From an uncultured Verrucomicrobiota bacterium (lineage in GTDB: Bacteria; Verrucomicrobiota; Verrucomicrobiia; Limisphaerales; UBA9464): DNA of 64,000 bases. Location of the stretch: the NCBI GenBank assembly GCA_903922605.1, contig CAIXUG010000003.1, forward strand, positions 120,658 through 184,657, written 5' to 3'. This document shows, piece after piece, positions 15,420-24,261 of the stretch. How positions within the stretch are numbered: the first letter of the stretch is position 1; each line of letters starts with the position of its first letter. The notes beneath the pieces were generated by a model. The model worked only from the letters and a program-made list of their open reading frames with translations. It did not search any database and was not told where the DNA came from. The position numbers were made by a program, and so were the translations under genes.

Positions 15420-16031
15420 GTGATCACGTTTCTCCACGGCAAATTGGTCGAGGCCCTGCCAACTACCGTCACGGTCGAGGTGCATGGCGTTGGCTACGAG
15501 GTGCTGATTCCGCTGTCGTCGTTCGACCGCCTGCCCGCCGTGGGTGCAGAGGTGCATCTGCTCACCCACCTGGCCGTGCGCGAGGATGCCCATGTGCTGT
15601 ACGGATTCATGAGCGCGGCCGAGCGGAACCTGTTTCGGCTGCTGATCCACACGGTTTCGGGCATCGGGCCGAAACTCGCCCTGAACGTCCTCAGCGGCAC
15701 CAGCGTGGGCGGCTTCCGCGCCGCCGTGGCGGCGGCCGATGTGAAGGCGCTCTCCAGCATCTCCGGCGTCGGCAAAAAGACTGCGGAGCGCATCGTGGTG
15801 GAGCTGAAGGACAAGCTGGGTTCCTTTGGCACTGGCGTCACCGTGGCTGGTCCGGGCACCAAGGGTGCGTCTCCGAGCGATACCAAGCTGCACGACGCGG
15901 CGATGGCCCTGACGGCGCTGGGCTTCAAGCCGGTGGATGCCCACGAGGCGGTCCGGGCGGCGCTGGCGGTGCTGGGCGAGGTGGCCAGCGTGGAACAACT
16001 GGTCCGCGCCTGCCTGAAGAAGGGCGCGTGA
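15420..16031 (+). CDS. ruvA: Holliday junction branch migration protein RuvA
   Basis: A 203-residue RuvA. The N-terminal OB domain begins MITFLHGKLVEALPTTVTVE and includes VHGVGYEVLIPLSSF; the two helix-hairpin-helix motifs are visible as LIHTVSGIGPKLALNVLSG and LSSISGVGKKTAERIVVELK; the C-terminal RuvB-binding domain is DAAMALTALGFKPVDAHEAV. RuvA tetramers bind Holliday junctions and direct RuvB. The GTG at 15420 gives the standard N-terminus; a GTG at 15402 is also in frame. Overlaps the next gene by one base. Confidence 0.95.
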   Translation: MITFLHGKLVEALPTTVTVEVHGVGYEVLIPLSSFDRLPAVGAEVHLLTHLAVREDAHVLYGFMSAAERNLFRLLIHTVSGIGPKLALNVLSGTSVGGFRAAVAAADVKALSSISGVGKKTAERIVVELKDKLGSFGTGVTVAGPGTKGASPSDTKLHDAAMALTALGFKPVDAHEAVRAALAVLGEVASVEQLVRACLKKGA

Positions 16032-16744
16032 TGGAGCGCGACGCGCAAAACGCAGGCCGCCCGGCCAAAGGCCGATCCGGCGTGGTCGTGCCGGAGCGGC
16101 CCAAATGGCATGGCCGGCTCGCGGCACGGCTGATCTGGCTCGTGATCAATGGGGTGGCGGCGACCTTGCGCTGGAGCTGGGAGGACAGGTCCGGCCTGCT
16201 TTTGCCCGGCTCGGAGCAGCGGGTGATTTTCGCGGTCTGGCACAACCGGCTGGCTTTGTGCCTCCCGATTTACCGGCACCATATCATGCGGCGTCTGCCG
16301 GGCCGACGGCTCGCGGCCATCACCAGCGCGAGCCGCGATGGCGGCCTGCTGGCGCGGGTGCTGGAGCTGTTCGGCGTGATGCCGGTACGCGGTTCCTCCA
16401 GCCGGCGAGGGGCGGCGGCCCTGCGCGAGCTGACCACGGCGGCCGATCTGGGCTATGATCTCGCCGTCACGCCGGATGGCCCACGTGGCCCTTGCTATGT
16501 GGTGCAATCCGGAGTCATTGCCGCCGCCCAACTGACCGGGCTGCCGGTACTGCCGGTGTCCTATTCGTACAGTTGGAAGAAAACCCTGCGGAGCTGGGAC
16601 CGCTTCCAGATTCCACTGCCCTTTAGCCGGGTCGTGGTGATTTTTGGCGAACCGCTCTACGTGCCTGCTGAAGCCGACGAGGCCGGGCGGGAACGGCTGC
16701 GGGTGGACTTGGAGCGCCGGCTGCTGGCGCTGACGCGCGATTGA
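16031..16744 (+). CDS. DUF374-type lysophospholipid acyltransferase family protein
   Basis: A 237-residue acyltransferase-like protein. Motifs in order: FAVWHNRLAL (His likely catalytic), RGSSSRRGAAALREL, and VTPDGPRGPCYVVQSGVIAAA, the typical pattern of DUF374 proteins related to lipid A late acyltransferases. Probably acylates a membrane lipid at the inner membrane; the substrate is unknown. The ATG at 16031 shares one base with the ruvA stop, so the two are likely cotranscribed. Confidence 0.8.
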   Translation: MERDAQNAGRPAKGRSGVVVPERPKWHGRLAARLIWLVINGVAATLRWSWEDRSGLLLPGSEQRVIFAVWHNRLALCLPIYRHHIMRRLPGRRLAAITSASRDGGLLARVLELFGVMPVRGSSSRRGAAALRELTTAADLGYDLAVTPDGPRGPCYVVQSGVIAAAQLTGLPVLPVSYSYSWKKTLRSWDRFQIPLPFSRVVVIFGEPLYVPAEADEAGRERLRVDLERRLLALTRD

Positions 16745-16775
16745 AAAAAGCGCCCAAAAACGGCAGTTCGGCGCC

Positions 16776-16803
16776 TTGACGGTCGCACTTCGCACCCTAC
16801 TGT
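16776..16803 (+). promoter_or_regulatory. Predicted promoter of the lysine 2,3-aminomutase family gene
   Basis: TTGACG (16776-16781), 16-base spacer, TACTGT (16798-16803), 13 bases before the ATG at 16817. Confidence 0.45.
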
Positions 16804-16816
16804 CGCGCCCACAACG

Positions 16817-18091
<1,275 letters not shown>

Positions 18092-18131
18092 ATCTGGCAC
18101 CGCAGTTCGGAACACTTACCACTAATCGACC

Positions 18132-18829
18132 ATGAAAAACTTTAAAACCTCGCAGTCCTTGCACTAGGTGCATTGACCGCATCCTCGGCCTTCGCGCTGA
18201 CCGACGGCCCTTTCGCCGCCAACTACGGCACAAGCGGTTCCCAGCAAACCGTCGACTTCAGCACCTCGCTGGTGTTTCCCGCCTTCAATAACCTGACCGG
18301 ACCTTTGGCAGGTGCCATTTTGGATGATGTGTCCGTGGTCTTGCATGGCGGTTCTGCCGCCACGCAGAGCGTTCAGAACACCGGCGCAAGCTCGGCTGTT
18401 TTCCAGTTGACGACCTCGATCTCGATCACCTTGCTTGATCCGCTGGGCAACAGCATTGTCACGGCCATCCCGACGGTGATCAACACCACGGTACCTCCTC
18501 TCGGGGCTGGGCAGACGAAAAACTTCGGAACGACTGCGGGCACGGACACGAAGACCGTCACCTACACTTCGAACCTGGGTACCTTTGCTGGCACGGGTAA
18601 CCTTAGCTTGGCTCTTTTCTCGTTGACCTCAACGTCGGCAGCGGGTGGCGGTGGGAACAACATCCCTAACTTTGCCACCACCGGGTTCGCCGATGGTACC
18701 GTCACGTACGACTATCATTTCTCCAGCAACGTCCCCGAACCCAAGGTTTATGGTGCCATCGGCGCTGTGGCCTGCCTCGGTCTGCTCGGCTACCGCCGCT
18801 TCCGCAACGGCCAGGCTGCCCAGGCCTGA
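18132..18829 (+). pseudogene. PEP-CTERM surface protein gene, frameshifted in the signal peptide
   Basis: ATG at 18132 opens MKNFKT then runs to a stop (TAG at 18165). The rest of the gene is in a frame shifted by one base: from about 18149 it encodes LAVLALGALTASSAFA, a normal signal-peptide core, and continues to a PEP-CTERM end (VPEPKVYGAIGAV, then a helix and RRFRNGQ). One missing base, most simply one A in the AAAA run at 18144-18147, restores a complete ~230-residue protein. It is either a sequencing/assembly error, a true pseudogene, or phase variation. The body (PEP-CTERM anchor domain with Gly/Thr-rich strands) is otherwise intact; a terminator follows. Confidence 0.75.
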
Positions 18830-18857
18830 GCTCCGGGCGATTAACAAGTGTTTCGAA

Positions 18858-18885
18858 GGCCGCGTGATTTTCACGCGGCCTTTTT
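18858..18885 (+). terminator. Rho-independent terminator after the PEP-CTERM gene
   Basis: Perfect 9-base stem (GGCCGCGTG / CACGCGGCC), 5-base loop, then TTTTT at 18881-18885. Confidence 0.85.
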
Positions 18886-18953
18886 CTTTTTCCCGGCGAT
18901 CTTGTTGGCCCGCCCCATGAACGTTGGGCAAAGTCTGGTCTGCTGATTTCGCG

Positions 18954-20060
18954 ATGCGAACGCTCCACCTGTATCTGTTGCGCCAGGTTCTGGCCACCCT
19001 GCTGATGACCGTCGGCGTTTTCACGCTGGTGCTGCTCATGGGCAATGTGCTGCGTGAGATCCTCGACCTCCTGGCGAGCGGTCAGGCCACCGTGGGGCTG
19101 GTGTTGCGGGCCATTGGCCTGCTGATCCCCTTCGTGCTCGCCTTCTCGCTGCCGATGGGGCTGCTGACGGCGGCCCTGCTGGTTTTCGGGCGTTTCAGCG
19201 CGGATCAGGAACTGACGGCGGTCCGGGCCGGCGGCATCAGCCTGTTGGCGCTCGTACGCCCCCTGTTTGGGCTGGCCGTGCTGCTGAGCGGGGTGTCTGC
19301 CGTGGTCAATATGTGGGTCGCCCCGGCTGCGCGCGTCGCTTTCAAGGAACTGCGTGACTCCGTGCTGCGTGAGCCGAGCCGCCAGGCCATCCCCGAGGGC
19401 CGCTATGTGGAACTGGGAGGCAACCTGACGCTCTACGCGGGCGAAGTCCGGGGCCGGCAAATGCGCAACGTGCTCATCTACGGCACAACCAACGTGCTGG
19501 AAAATGGCACCCAGACCCTCGTCCGGAACCTGGACGTGCTCGCTTCCGACGCGGAACTGGTTTTGAGCAATGGGCTTCCGTCGCTGCTAAAGCTCCATAA
19601 TGTCCAGGCGCTGCGCTACAGCAGTGGCGAGGGCTGGCAGTCACAGTTTCTCTCCGAATGGGACCAGCCCATCGCCAACTCCCGGCCCGCCCCTGCGGAT
19701 CTCAAGCTCAATGAGATGACCTTCAGCCAGCTGCGGGCCGAACGTCGCAAGCAGGCGGCCAAAGGGGTTGATCTCACGCTGATCGACGTCCAGATCCACC
19801 GGCAGATCGCGTTTTCCTTCGCCTGCCTCGGCTTCACTCTGGTGGGCATTCCGCTGGGCATCCGGGCTCACCGGCGCGAAACCAATGCCGGCGTCGGCAT
19901 CGCCCTGCTGCTCGTGCTGGCCTATTACAGCTTCATCATTCTCGGCCAGGCGCTGGAGACCAAACCGCACCTGCATCCCGTGCTGATTCTCTGGCTGCCG
20001 AATTTCCTCTTCATCGGGGCCGGCATCCTGCTGCTGCGACGGGCGGACCGGGCGGCCTGA
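18954..20060 (+). CDS. LptF/LptG family permease
   Basis: A 368-residue YjgP/YjgQ family protein of the lipopolysaccharide export ABC system. Six membrane helices: three near the N-terminus (LATLLMTVGVFTLVLLMGN, LLIPFVLAFSLPMGLLTAALL, LLFGLAVLLSG-like region) and three at the C-terminus (FSFACLGFTLVGIPLGI, VGIALLLVLAYYSFIILG, LILWLPNFLFIGAGILLL), with a large periplasmic domain between. LPYRYV-like ER segments (EGRYVELGGNLTLYAGEV) match the family. Start ATG at 18954. The second permease subunit and LptB are not in the window. Confidence 0.88.
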   Translation: MRTLHLYLLRQVLATLLMTVGVFTLVLLMGNVLREILDLLASGQATVGLVLRAIGLLIPFVLAFSLPMGLLTAALLVFGRFSADQELTAVRAGGISLLALVRPLFGLAVLLSGVSAVVNMWVAPAARVAFKELRDSVLREPSRQAIPEGRYVELGGNLTLYAGEVRGRQMRNVLIYGTTNVLENGTQTLVRNLDVLASDAELVLSNGLPSLLKLHNVQALRYSSGEGWQSQFLSEWDQPIANSRPAPADLKLNEMTFSQLRAERRKQAAKGVDLTLIDVQIHRQIAFSFACLGFTLVGIPLGIRAHRRETNAGVGIALLLVLAYYSFIILGQALETKPHLHPVLILWLPNFLFIGAGILLLRRADRAA

Positions 20061-20062
20061 GC

Positions 20063-20134
20063 CGGAGCGCCGTCTCCGACCCGGCCAGGAGGCTGGTTTG
20101 CCCTGGGCCGCGCCGGATCGGAGATCGGCGCTGG
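20063..20134. repeat. Imperfect palindromic repeat (GGAGCGCC... family)
   Basis: Arms at about 20063-20085 and 20112-20134 are complementary with a few mismatches (core CTCCGACCCGGC / GCCGGATCGGAG), with GAGCC and GGCTC further out at 20059 and 20150. The same sequence family starts again at the right window edge (63944). Confidence 0.75.
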
Positions 20135-20226
20135 CCTGCAACGTTGCTCGGCTCAAGGAGCGCAAAAATCTCTCTAGCGGTAATAATTCCCCCTCTTGCC
20201 GCGACTAATCAAATAAAGGTCCGAGA

Positions 20227-20751
20227 TTGAATCCGACGCGCATCGACGAAAGCAGGTTCCTGAACCTGGTGGCTGAGAATCAAAACAGAATTCTCCGGAT
20301 CTGCCGTGTTTACGCCTGGAACCCGACCGACCGGGACGATCTGTACCAGGAAATCCTGTTCCAAATCTGGCGCGCCTTGCCCGGCCTGAAAGACCACTCC
20401 CAAGCGAACACGTGGCTCTACCGGATTGCGCTCAACACCTCGGTCAGCTTCATCCGCAAGCGGGCGGCCCGGGGCGGAAGCACGCTGCCACTCGATCCCA
20501 AGGAACTCACCCGCCACATCGAGGCGCGGCAGACACACGACGGGCCGCCCGGCGACGATCTGTCAAAGCTGTACGAGGCCATCGCGCAGCTCGACAGCGT
20601 CGAGCGGGCGCTCATCGCCCTGTTTTTGGAAGACCTCTCCTATGAGGAGATTGCGGACGTGCTCGGCCTCAGCGCCAGCCATGTGGGCGTGAGGTTGTAT
20701 CGCACGAAAAAGAAACTGTCGGTCCTGATGAAGGAGGAAACCCATGAATGA
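20227..20751 (+). CDS. ECF sigma factor
   Basis: A 174-residue RNA polymerase sigma factor of the ECF type. Region 2: NRILRICRVYAWNPTDRDDLYQEILFQIWRAL; region 4: LDSVERALIALFLEDLSYEEIADVLGLSASHVGVRLYRTKKKL. Start is TTG at 20227, with AAAGG upstream, preceded by a possible promoter region. The next gene overlaps it by 8 bases and encodes a membrane protein that may act as its anti-sigma partner. Confidence 0.9.
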   Translation: MNPTRIDESRFLNLVAENQNRILRICRVYAWNPTDRDDLYQEILFQIWRALPGLKDHSQANTWLYRIALNTSVSFIRKRAARGGSTLPLDPKELTRHIEARQTHDGPPGDDLSKLYEAIAQLDSVERALIALFLEDLSYEEIADVLGLSASHVGVRLYRTKKKLSVLMKEETHE

Positions 20752-21337
20752 CAACGAACTGAAGCGCCTTTGGCGGAAACAAACCCTGGCCGCGCCGGCG
20801 GAACTTCCGCCGGACGAGCAGATCAGGCGGATGCATACGAAAATGAAGGCTCTGGATCGCGTGTTGTCGTGGTCCGAAGCCTTGGACATTGGTGACATCA
20901 CGGTCTTCACGCCGGTGTTCGTCGGGTGTGTCTTCTATTTCCTGAAGCCCCCGCTCCTGGCGTGTCTTGGCCTGCTGATCCTGGCCGCCAATTCCGTGTT
21001 CGGCTTTTGGAGACAACGACGCGCGCGGCGCGGGTCAGCGCAGCCGACGGCCGATGCGCCGGTGCTGCAACGGCTGCGGCATGACCTCGACACGGTGAAC
21101 GCGCAGTGCGAGCTGGCGCGCAGCCTGTTCTGGTGGTCCCTGCTGCCGTTCTGGATTGGCGTGAATGTCTTTGTGTGGGGGCTCGGCATCGAGCTGGCGG
21201 CCCGGATCGGCTGTTCCGTCCTCTTTACGGGAATCTGCGTGGCCTACTGGAAGCTGAACGAACATACCCGGCGAAAACAGTGGCTGCCACTGGCCGACGA
21301 ATTGGAGTCGCTGTTGAAAGCGCACACGCCCCAATGA
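20744..21337 (+). CDS. Membrane protein, possible anti-sigma partner
   Basis: A 197-residue protein with a charged N-terminal segment (NDNELKRLWRKQTLAAPAEL) and two helix groups: a hairpin (about residues 54-88: ITVFTPVFVGCVFYFL, LLACLGLLILAANSVFGFW) and a second pair (LLPFWIGVNVFVWGLGIELAA, IGCSVLFTGICVAYW). No zinc anti-sigma motif. Start overlaps the sigma factor stop region by 8 bases, so the pair is translationally coupled; control of that sigma factor is inferred from context only. Confidence 0.6.
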   Translation: MNDNELKRLWRKQTLAAPAELPPDEQIRRMHTKMKALDRVLSWSEALDIGDITVFTPVFVGCVFYFLKPPLLACLGLLILAANSVFGFWRQRRARRGSAQPTADAPVLQRLRHDLDTVNAQCELARSLFWWSLLPFWIGVNVFVWGLGIELAARIGCSVLFTGICVAYWKLNEHTRRKQWLPLADELESLLKAHTPQ

Positions 21338-21400
21338 CCGGGCCGAGGGCAGGGGGCCGGCTCCAGTCATAACCGATGAATGGCGATTGGTCGGCCCGAC

Positions 21401-22699
21401 TTACTGCCCTGCTTTCGTCAGGTGCCGGTCAGCGAAGCTCATGTACTGGTCCCAGTCGTAAGCGGTGAGCGCGTGTTTGCCGGTGCGGATGTGGTAGCCG
21501 ATCGTGCCGCCCACCGGCGTGTTCACCGCCGGCATGTCCGCGACGCCGAGGCCGAATTTGCCGAACAGCGCATAGACTGGTTCGGCGTGCTTCGCGCCCA
21601 GGAATTCGCCGCGCGGATCGGCCCACTTGTCGTCCTCGGCGCTCGCCACGTAAACGGGGCGGGGGGCCATGAGGGCGATGAGTTCGTGCTGATCCACTGG
21701 CAACGCAGGGACATTCTCGTTGTAATCCTTGAACCGGCCACAGAACCAGTGCGGGAAGCTGGCATTGATGCGCCACACGGTCTCCCCGAACCACCGCCGG
21801 GCGAGGGCCGCGCCGCCTTCGCCGGATTCGTTGGCAATGACGAGGGCGAAGCGTTCGTCCTGTGCGCCCGCCCAGAGTGATGTCTTGCCCAGCCGCGAAT
21901 GGCCGATGACGGCGACCCGCTTGCCGTCCACAGCGGAGTCGGTCTCCAGATAATCCATCGCGCGGCTCAGCCCCCAGGACCACGCGCCGATGGCGCCCCA
22001 TTCGTCCGGCGCGAAGACATGGTTGGTGCCGCCTTTCGCGGCGGCGCCCCGGAGGCTTTGCTTCCAGCCCTCGGCGAAATCCGCCTCCACGTCCCCGTAA
22101 TAGATGGTCGCCACCGCATATCCACGCGCGAGAATGTGCTCAATGGGCCACGCAGACGCCTCGCAGCCCCGCGACTGCTCGTTGGCGACGTTGTTGGTGA
22201 TGAAATTCTCGCGGCGGTTCTCAATCCAGCTCCGGGCGAGCGGCACGCCGGGATCCGTGGTGACGGCGTGATTGCCGTTGAAATTGTAGCCGACAAAGGC
22301 CGGCACCGGCTGCTTCGCGGCGTTGGGCAGATAGAGCAGAATGTCGAGTGCCGGTCCCTTGTCATTCCACAGGAGCGGCACGTGGATCAGCTTGCGGGTG
22401 GCGAGGCCGCCCAGCGCGTTGTGATCTTCCGAAGTGACGGTGGCCTTCTTCCGGGGAAGCCCCTTGGGCGTGCGCCCGTACACATGCGTGCGGTACAGCT
22501 CCAGGATTTCGGCGCGGCGCTGTTGCCAGGCGGCGGCATCCTTGACCGGGCGGCCATCCGTAAACACGAGCGGATCGGGCAGGGTGTAGGGTGGTACCTT
22601 GCTCTCGTCCTCGTTGATGGGAATTTTGTCCACAGCCAGAGCCTTCCAACCCAGCACGAGCAGAAGCGCCGTGCCTGTCCGCAGGAACCGGGAAATCAT
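21401..22699 (-). CDS. CE15-type esterase (glucuronoyl/acetylxylan esterase-like)
   Basis: A 432-residue exported alpha/beta hydrolase. Signal peptide (LLLVLGWKALA, residues ~12-22), mature start DKIPINEDESKVPPYTLPDPL. Nucleophile Ser268 in VIGHSRLGKTSLWAGAQD, the bacterial CE15 pattern, with WKQSLRGAA and YDWDQYMSF segments typical of these enzymes. They cleave ester links between glucuronoxylan and lignin, or acetyl esters on xylan. Start at ATG 22699 (M22 of the longer frame) sits 6 bases after a CACTCT box and directly precedes the signal peptide. Confidence 0.87.
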   Translation of the reverse strand: MISRFLRTGTALLLVLGWKALAVDKIPINEDESKVPPYTLPDPLVFTDGRPVKDAAAWQQRRAEILELYRTHVYGRTPKGLPRKKATVTSEDHNALGGLATRKLIHVPLLWNDKGPALDILLYLPNAAKQPVPAFVGYNFNGNHAVTTDPGVPLARSWIENRRENFITNNVANEQSRGCEASAWPIEHILARGYAVATIYYGDVEADFAEGWKQSLRGAAAKGGTNHVFAPDEWGAIGAWSWGLSRAMDYLETDSAVDGKRVAVIGHSRLGKTSLWAGAQDERFALVIANESGEGGAALARRWFGETVWRINASFPHWFCGRFKDYNENVPALPVDQHELIALMAPRPVYVASAEDDKWADPRGEFLGAKHAEPVYALFGKFGLGVADMPAVNTPVGGTIGYHIRTGKHALTAYDWDQYMSFADRHLTKAGQ

Positions 22700-22705
22700 G
22701 TGCCG

Positions 22706-22734
22706 AGAGTGACCGCAATTGGAACGCCGGTCAA
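22706..22734 (-). promoter_or_regulatory. Predicted leaderless promoter of the esterase gene
   Basis: Minus strand TTGACC (22734-22729), 17-base spacer, CACTCT (22711-22706), 6 bases to the ATG. Confidence 0.55.
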
Positions 22735-22759
22735 ACGCCGGCCGGAACGGGCAGTGTCC

Positions 22760-22824
22760 CAATCTTAATCCTAATCTTGCTCATAATCGTAATCTCGCGA
22801 AGCCGGGAGATTACGATTAGGATT
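22760..22824. repeat. Period-6 word repeat hairpin (AATCNT / GATTNN)
   Basis: Six 6-base words AATCTT, AATCCT, AATCTT, GCTCAT, AATCGT, AATCTC (22760-22795), a short GC-rich turn, then words of the opposite strand (GAGATT, ACGATT, AGGATT, 22807-22824). The element runs up to the ribBA stop. Same word family as 46673-46738. Confidence 0.85.
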
Positions 22825-24026
22825 CAGAGCAGATGCCCCATCCGCTTGCGCTTCGTGGCGAGGTAGCGTGCGTTGTGCGGGTTCGGCTGGATGCGGATTG
22901 GCAACTGCTCGACGATCTTCAACCCGTAGCCCTGCAAACCCACCACCTTCTTGGGATTGTTGGTGAGCAGGCGGATCTTCTTCAGCCCCAGATCACACAG
23001 CATCTGCGCGCCGAGCCCGTAATCGCGCAGGTCCATCGGGAAGCCGAGCTTCAGGTTCGCGTCCACCGTATCCAGGCCGTTTTCCTGAAGTTTATAGGAC
23101 TTGATCTTGGCCGCGAGACCGATGCCGCGGCCTTCCTGTCGCATGTACAGGATCACGCCCTGGCCGGCCTTATGGATATGCTCCATGGCGGCGTGAAGCT
23201 GCGGGCCGCAATCACAGCGGCGTGAGCCAAAGACATCCCCCGTGAGGCACTCGCTGTGTACACGCACCAGCACGCCGGATTTGCCCGTCACATCGCCCTT
23301 CACCAGCGCCAAATGATGCGCGCCGTCGATCTTGGAGACGTAGAGATGCAGGGCGAAGTCGCCGTAATCGGTCGGCATGTTGATCGTCTCGACGCGCTCG
23401 ACGAGCTTTTCGGACGCGCGCCGGTACTGGATGAGGTCCGCGATGGAGCAGATCTTCAGCCGGTGCTTCTTGGCGAATTTCCGCAGGGCGGGCAGGCGCG
23501 CCATCGTGCCGTCGTCATTGACGATTTCGGCCAGCACACCGGCCGGGCGCAAACCGGCGAGCCGGGCCAGGTCTATGGACGCTTCGGTATGGCCCGCGCG
23601 TCGCAGCACGCCACCTTGCCGATAGCGGAGCGGAAAAATGTGACCCGGACGCACCAGGTCATCCGCCAAGGTCTTGGTGCCGGCCAGCAGCTGGATCGTG
23701 TGGGCACGGTCGGCGGCGGAGATGCCCGTGGTCACGTTCTTGGCCGCATCCACCGAGATCGTGTAGGCGGTGCGCATCCGCTCCATGTTCTGCTGCGTCA
23801 TCAGCGGCAGTTCCAGACGGTCGAGGTCCGCACCTTCCATGGGCACGCAGATGACCCCGGAGGTATGGCGCACCATGAAGCCGATGTTCTGGGGCGTGGC
23901 CTTCTCGGCCGCGAGGATGAGGTCGCCCTCATTCTCCCGGTCCTCGTCATCCACCACGATGACCAGTTTGCCCCGCCGGAGATCGGCAAGCACGGAGGGG
24001 ATGTCGTCAAAAGGCGCGGTCTTCAA
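22824..24026 (-). CDS. ribBA: Bifunctional RibBA (DHBP synthase / GTP cyclohydrolase II)
   Basis: A 400-residue fusion carrying both first steps of riboflavin synthesis. N-terminal RibB: GKLVIVVDDEDRENEGDLIL and the HTEASIDLARLAG segment. C-terminal RibA: VRVHSECLTGDVFGSRRCDC with zinc cysteines C260, C271 and C273, then QEGRGIGLAAKIKSYKLQ. Start is TTG at 24026 (reads KTAPFDD next), with a TAGCGT box 9 bases upstream. The stop sits in a period-6 repeat. No FMN riboswitch was seen upstream. Confidence 0.95.
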   Translation of the reverse strand: MKTAPFDDIPSVLADLRRGKLVIVVDDEDRENEGDLILAAEKATPQNIGFMVRHTSGVICVPMEGADLDRLELPLMTQQNMERMRTAYTISVDAAKNVTTGISAADRAHTIQLLAGTKTLADDLVRPGHIFPLRYRQGGVLRRAGHTEASIDLARLAGLRPAGVLAEIVNDDGTMARLPALRKFAKKHRLKICSIADLIQYRRASEKLVERVETINMPTDYGDFALHLYVSKIDGAHHLALVKGDVTGKSGVLVRVHSECLTGDVFGSRRCDCGPQLHAAMEHIHKAGQGVILYMRQEGRGIGLAAKIKSYKLQENGLDTVDANLKLGFPMDLRDYGLGAQMLCDLGLKKIRLLTNNPKKVVGLQGYGLKIVEQLPIRIQPNPHNARYLATKRKRMGHLL

Positions 24027-24035
24027 GCGGGCGAA

Positions 24036-24064
24036 ACGCTAGCGCGCAACCGGCCCAGCGCCAA
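24036..24064 (-). promoter_or_regulatory. Predicted ribBA promoter, near-leaderless
   Basis: Minus strand TTGGCG (24064-24059), 17-base spacer, TAGCGT (24041-24036), 9 bases to the TTG start. Confidence 0.45.
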
Positions 24065-24096
24065 AACAAACCCGGCGCGGGCGCATGCACCGCGGT

Positions 24097-24233
24097 TGTA
24101 GCGCAGATTTGCAATCTGCTGTATCGCCGACTTGCAGTCGGCAAAGCACCTGGAAATCACTAACGCGTAGATCGTTTCAACGCTCCGCAGGTTGAAAAAC
24201 CTGCGATACGGCAAATTGCAAATCTGCGCTACA
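24097..24233. repeat. Multi-hairpin palindromic element
   Basis: Outer arms 24097-24126 and 24204-24233 are largely complementary (TGTAGCGCAGATTTGCAA / matching TTGCAAATCTGCGCTACA). Inside lie further stems: GCAGATTtgcAATCTGC (24103-24119), GCCGACTtgcAGTCGGC (24126-24142) and CGCAGGTTgaaaAACCTGCG (24186-24205). The two first hairpins share the layout 7-base arm, TGC, 7-base arm. It occupies the gap between ribBA and the BrkB-like gene. MITE-like or structured RNA; nothing else recognised in this gap. Confidence 0.75.
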
Positions 24234-24261
24234 TTCACACCGCCGCAGCGGGCTGCCCGGC

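Noticed and set aside
18095..18110. Sigma54/PrsR-type promoter (TGGCAC) before the PEP-CTERM genes
   Set aside because: TGGCAC is present upstream of both PEP-CTERM genes (18095, 50522), but the -12 GC element is missing or altered and spacing to the start differs; not enough support.
24027..24261. FMN riboswitch upstream of ribBA
   Set aside because: None of the conserved RFN-element segments is visible; the region is a palindromic repeat and the predicted promoter leaves a leader too short for a riboswitch.
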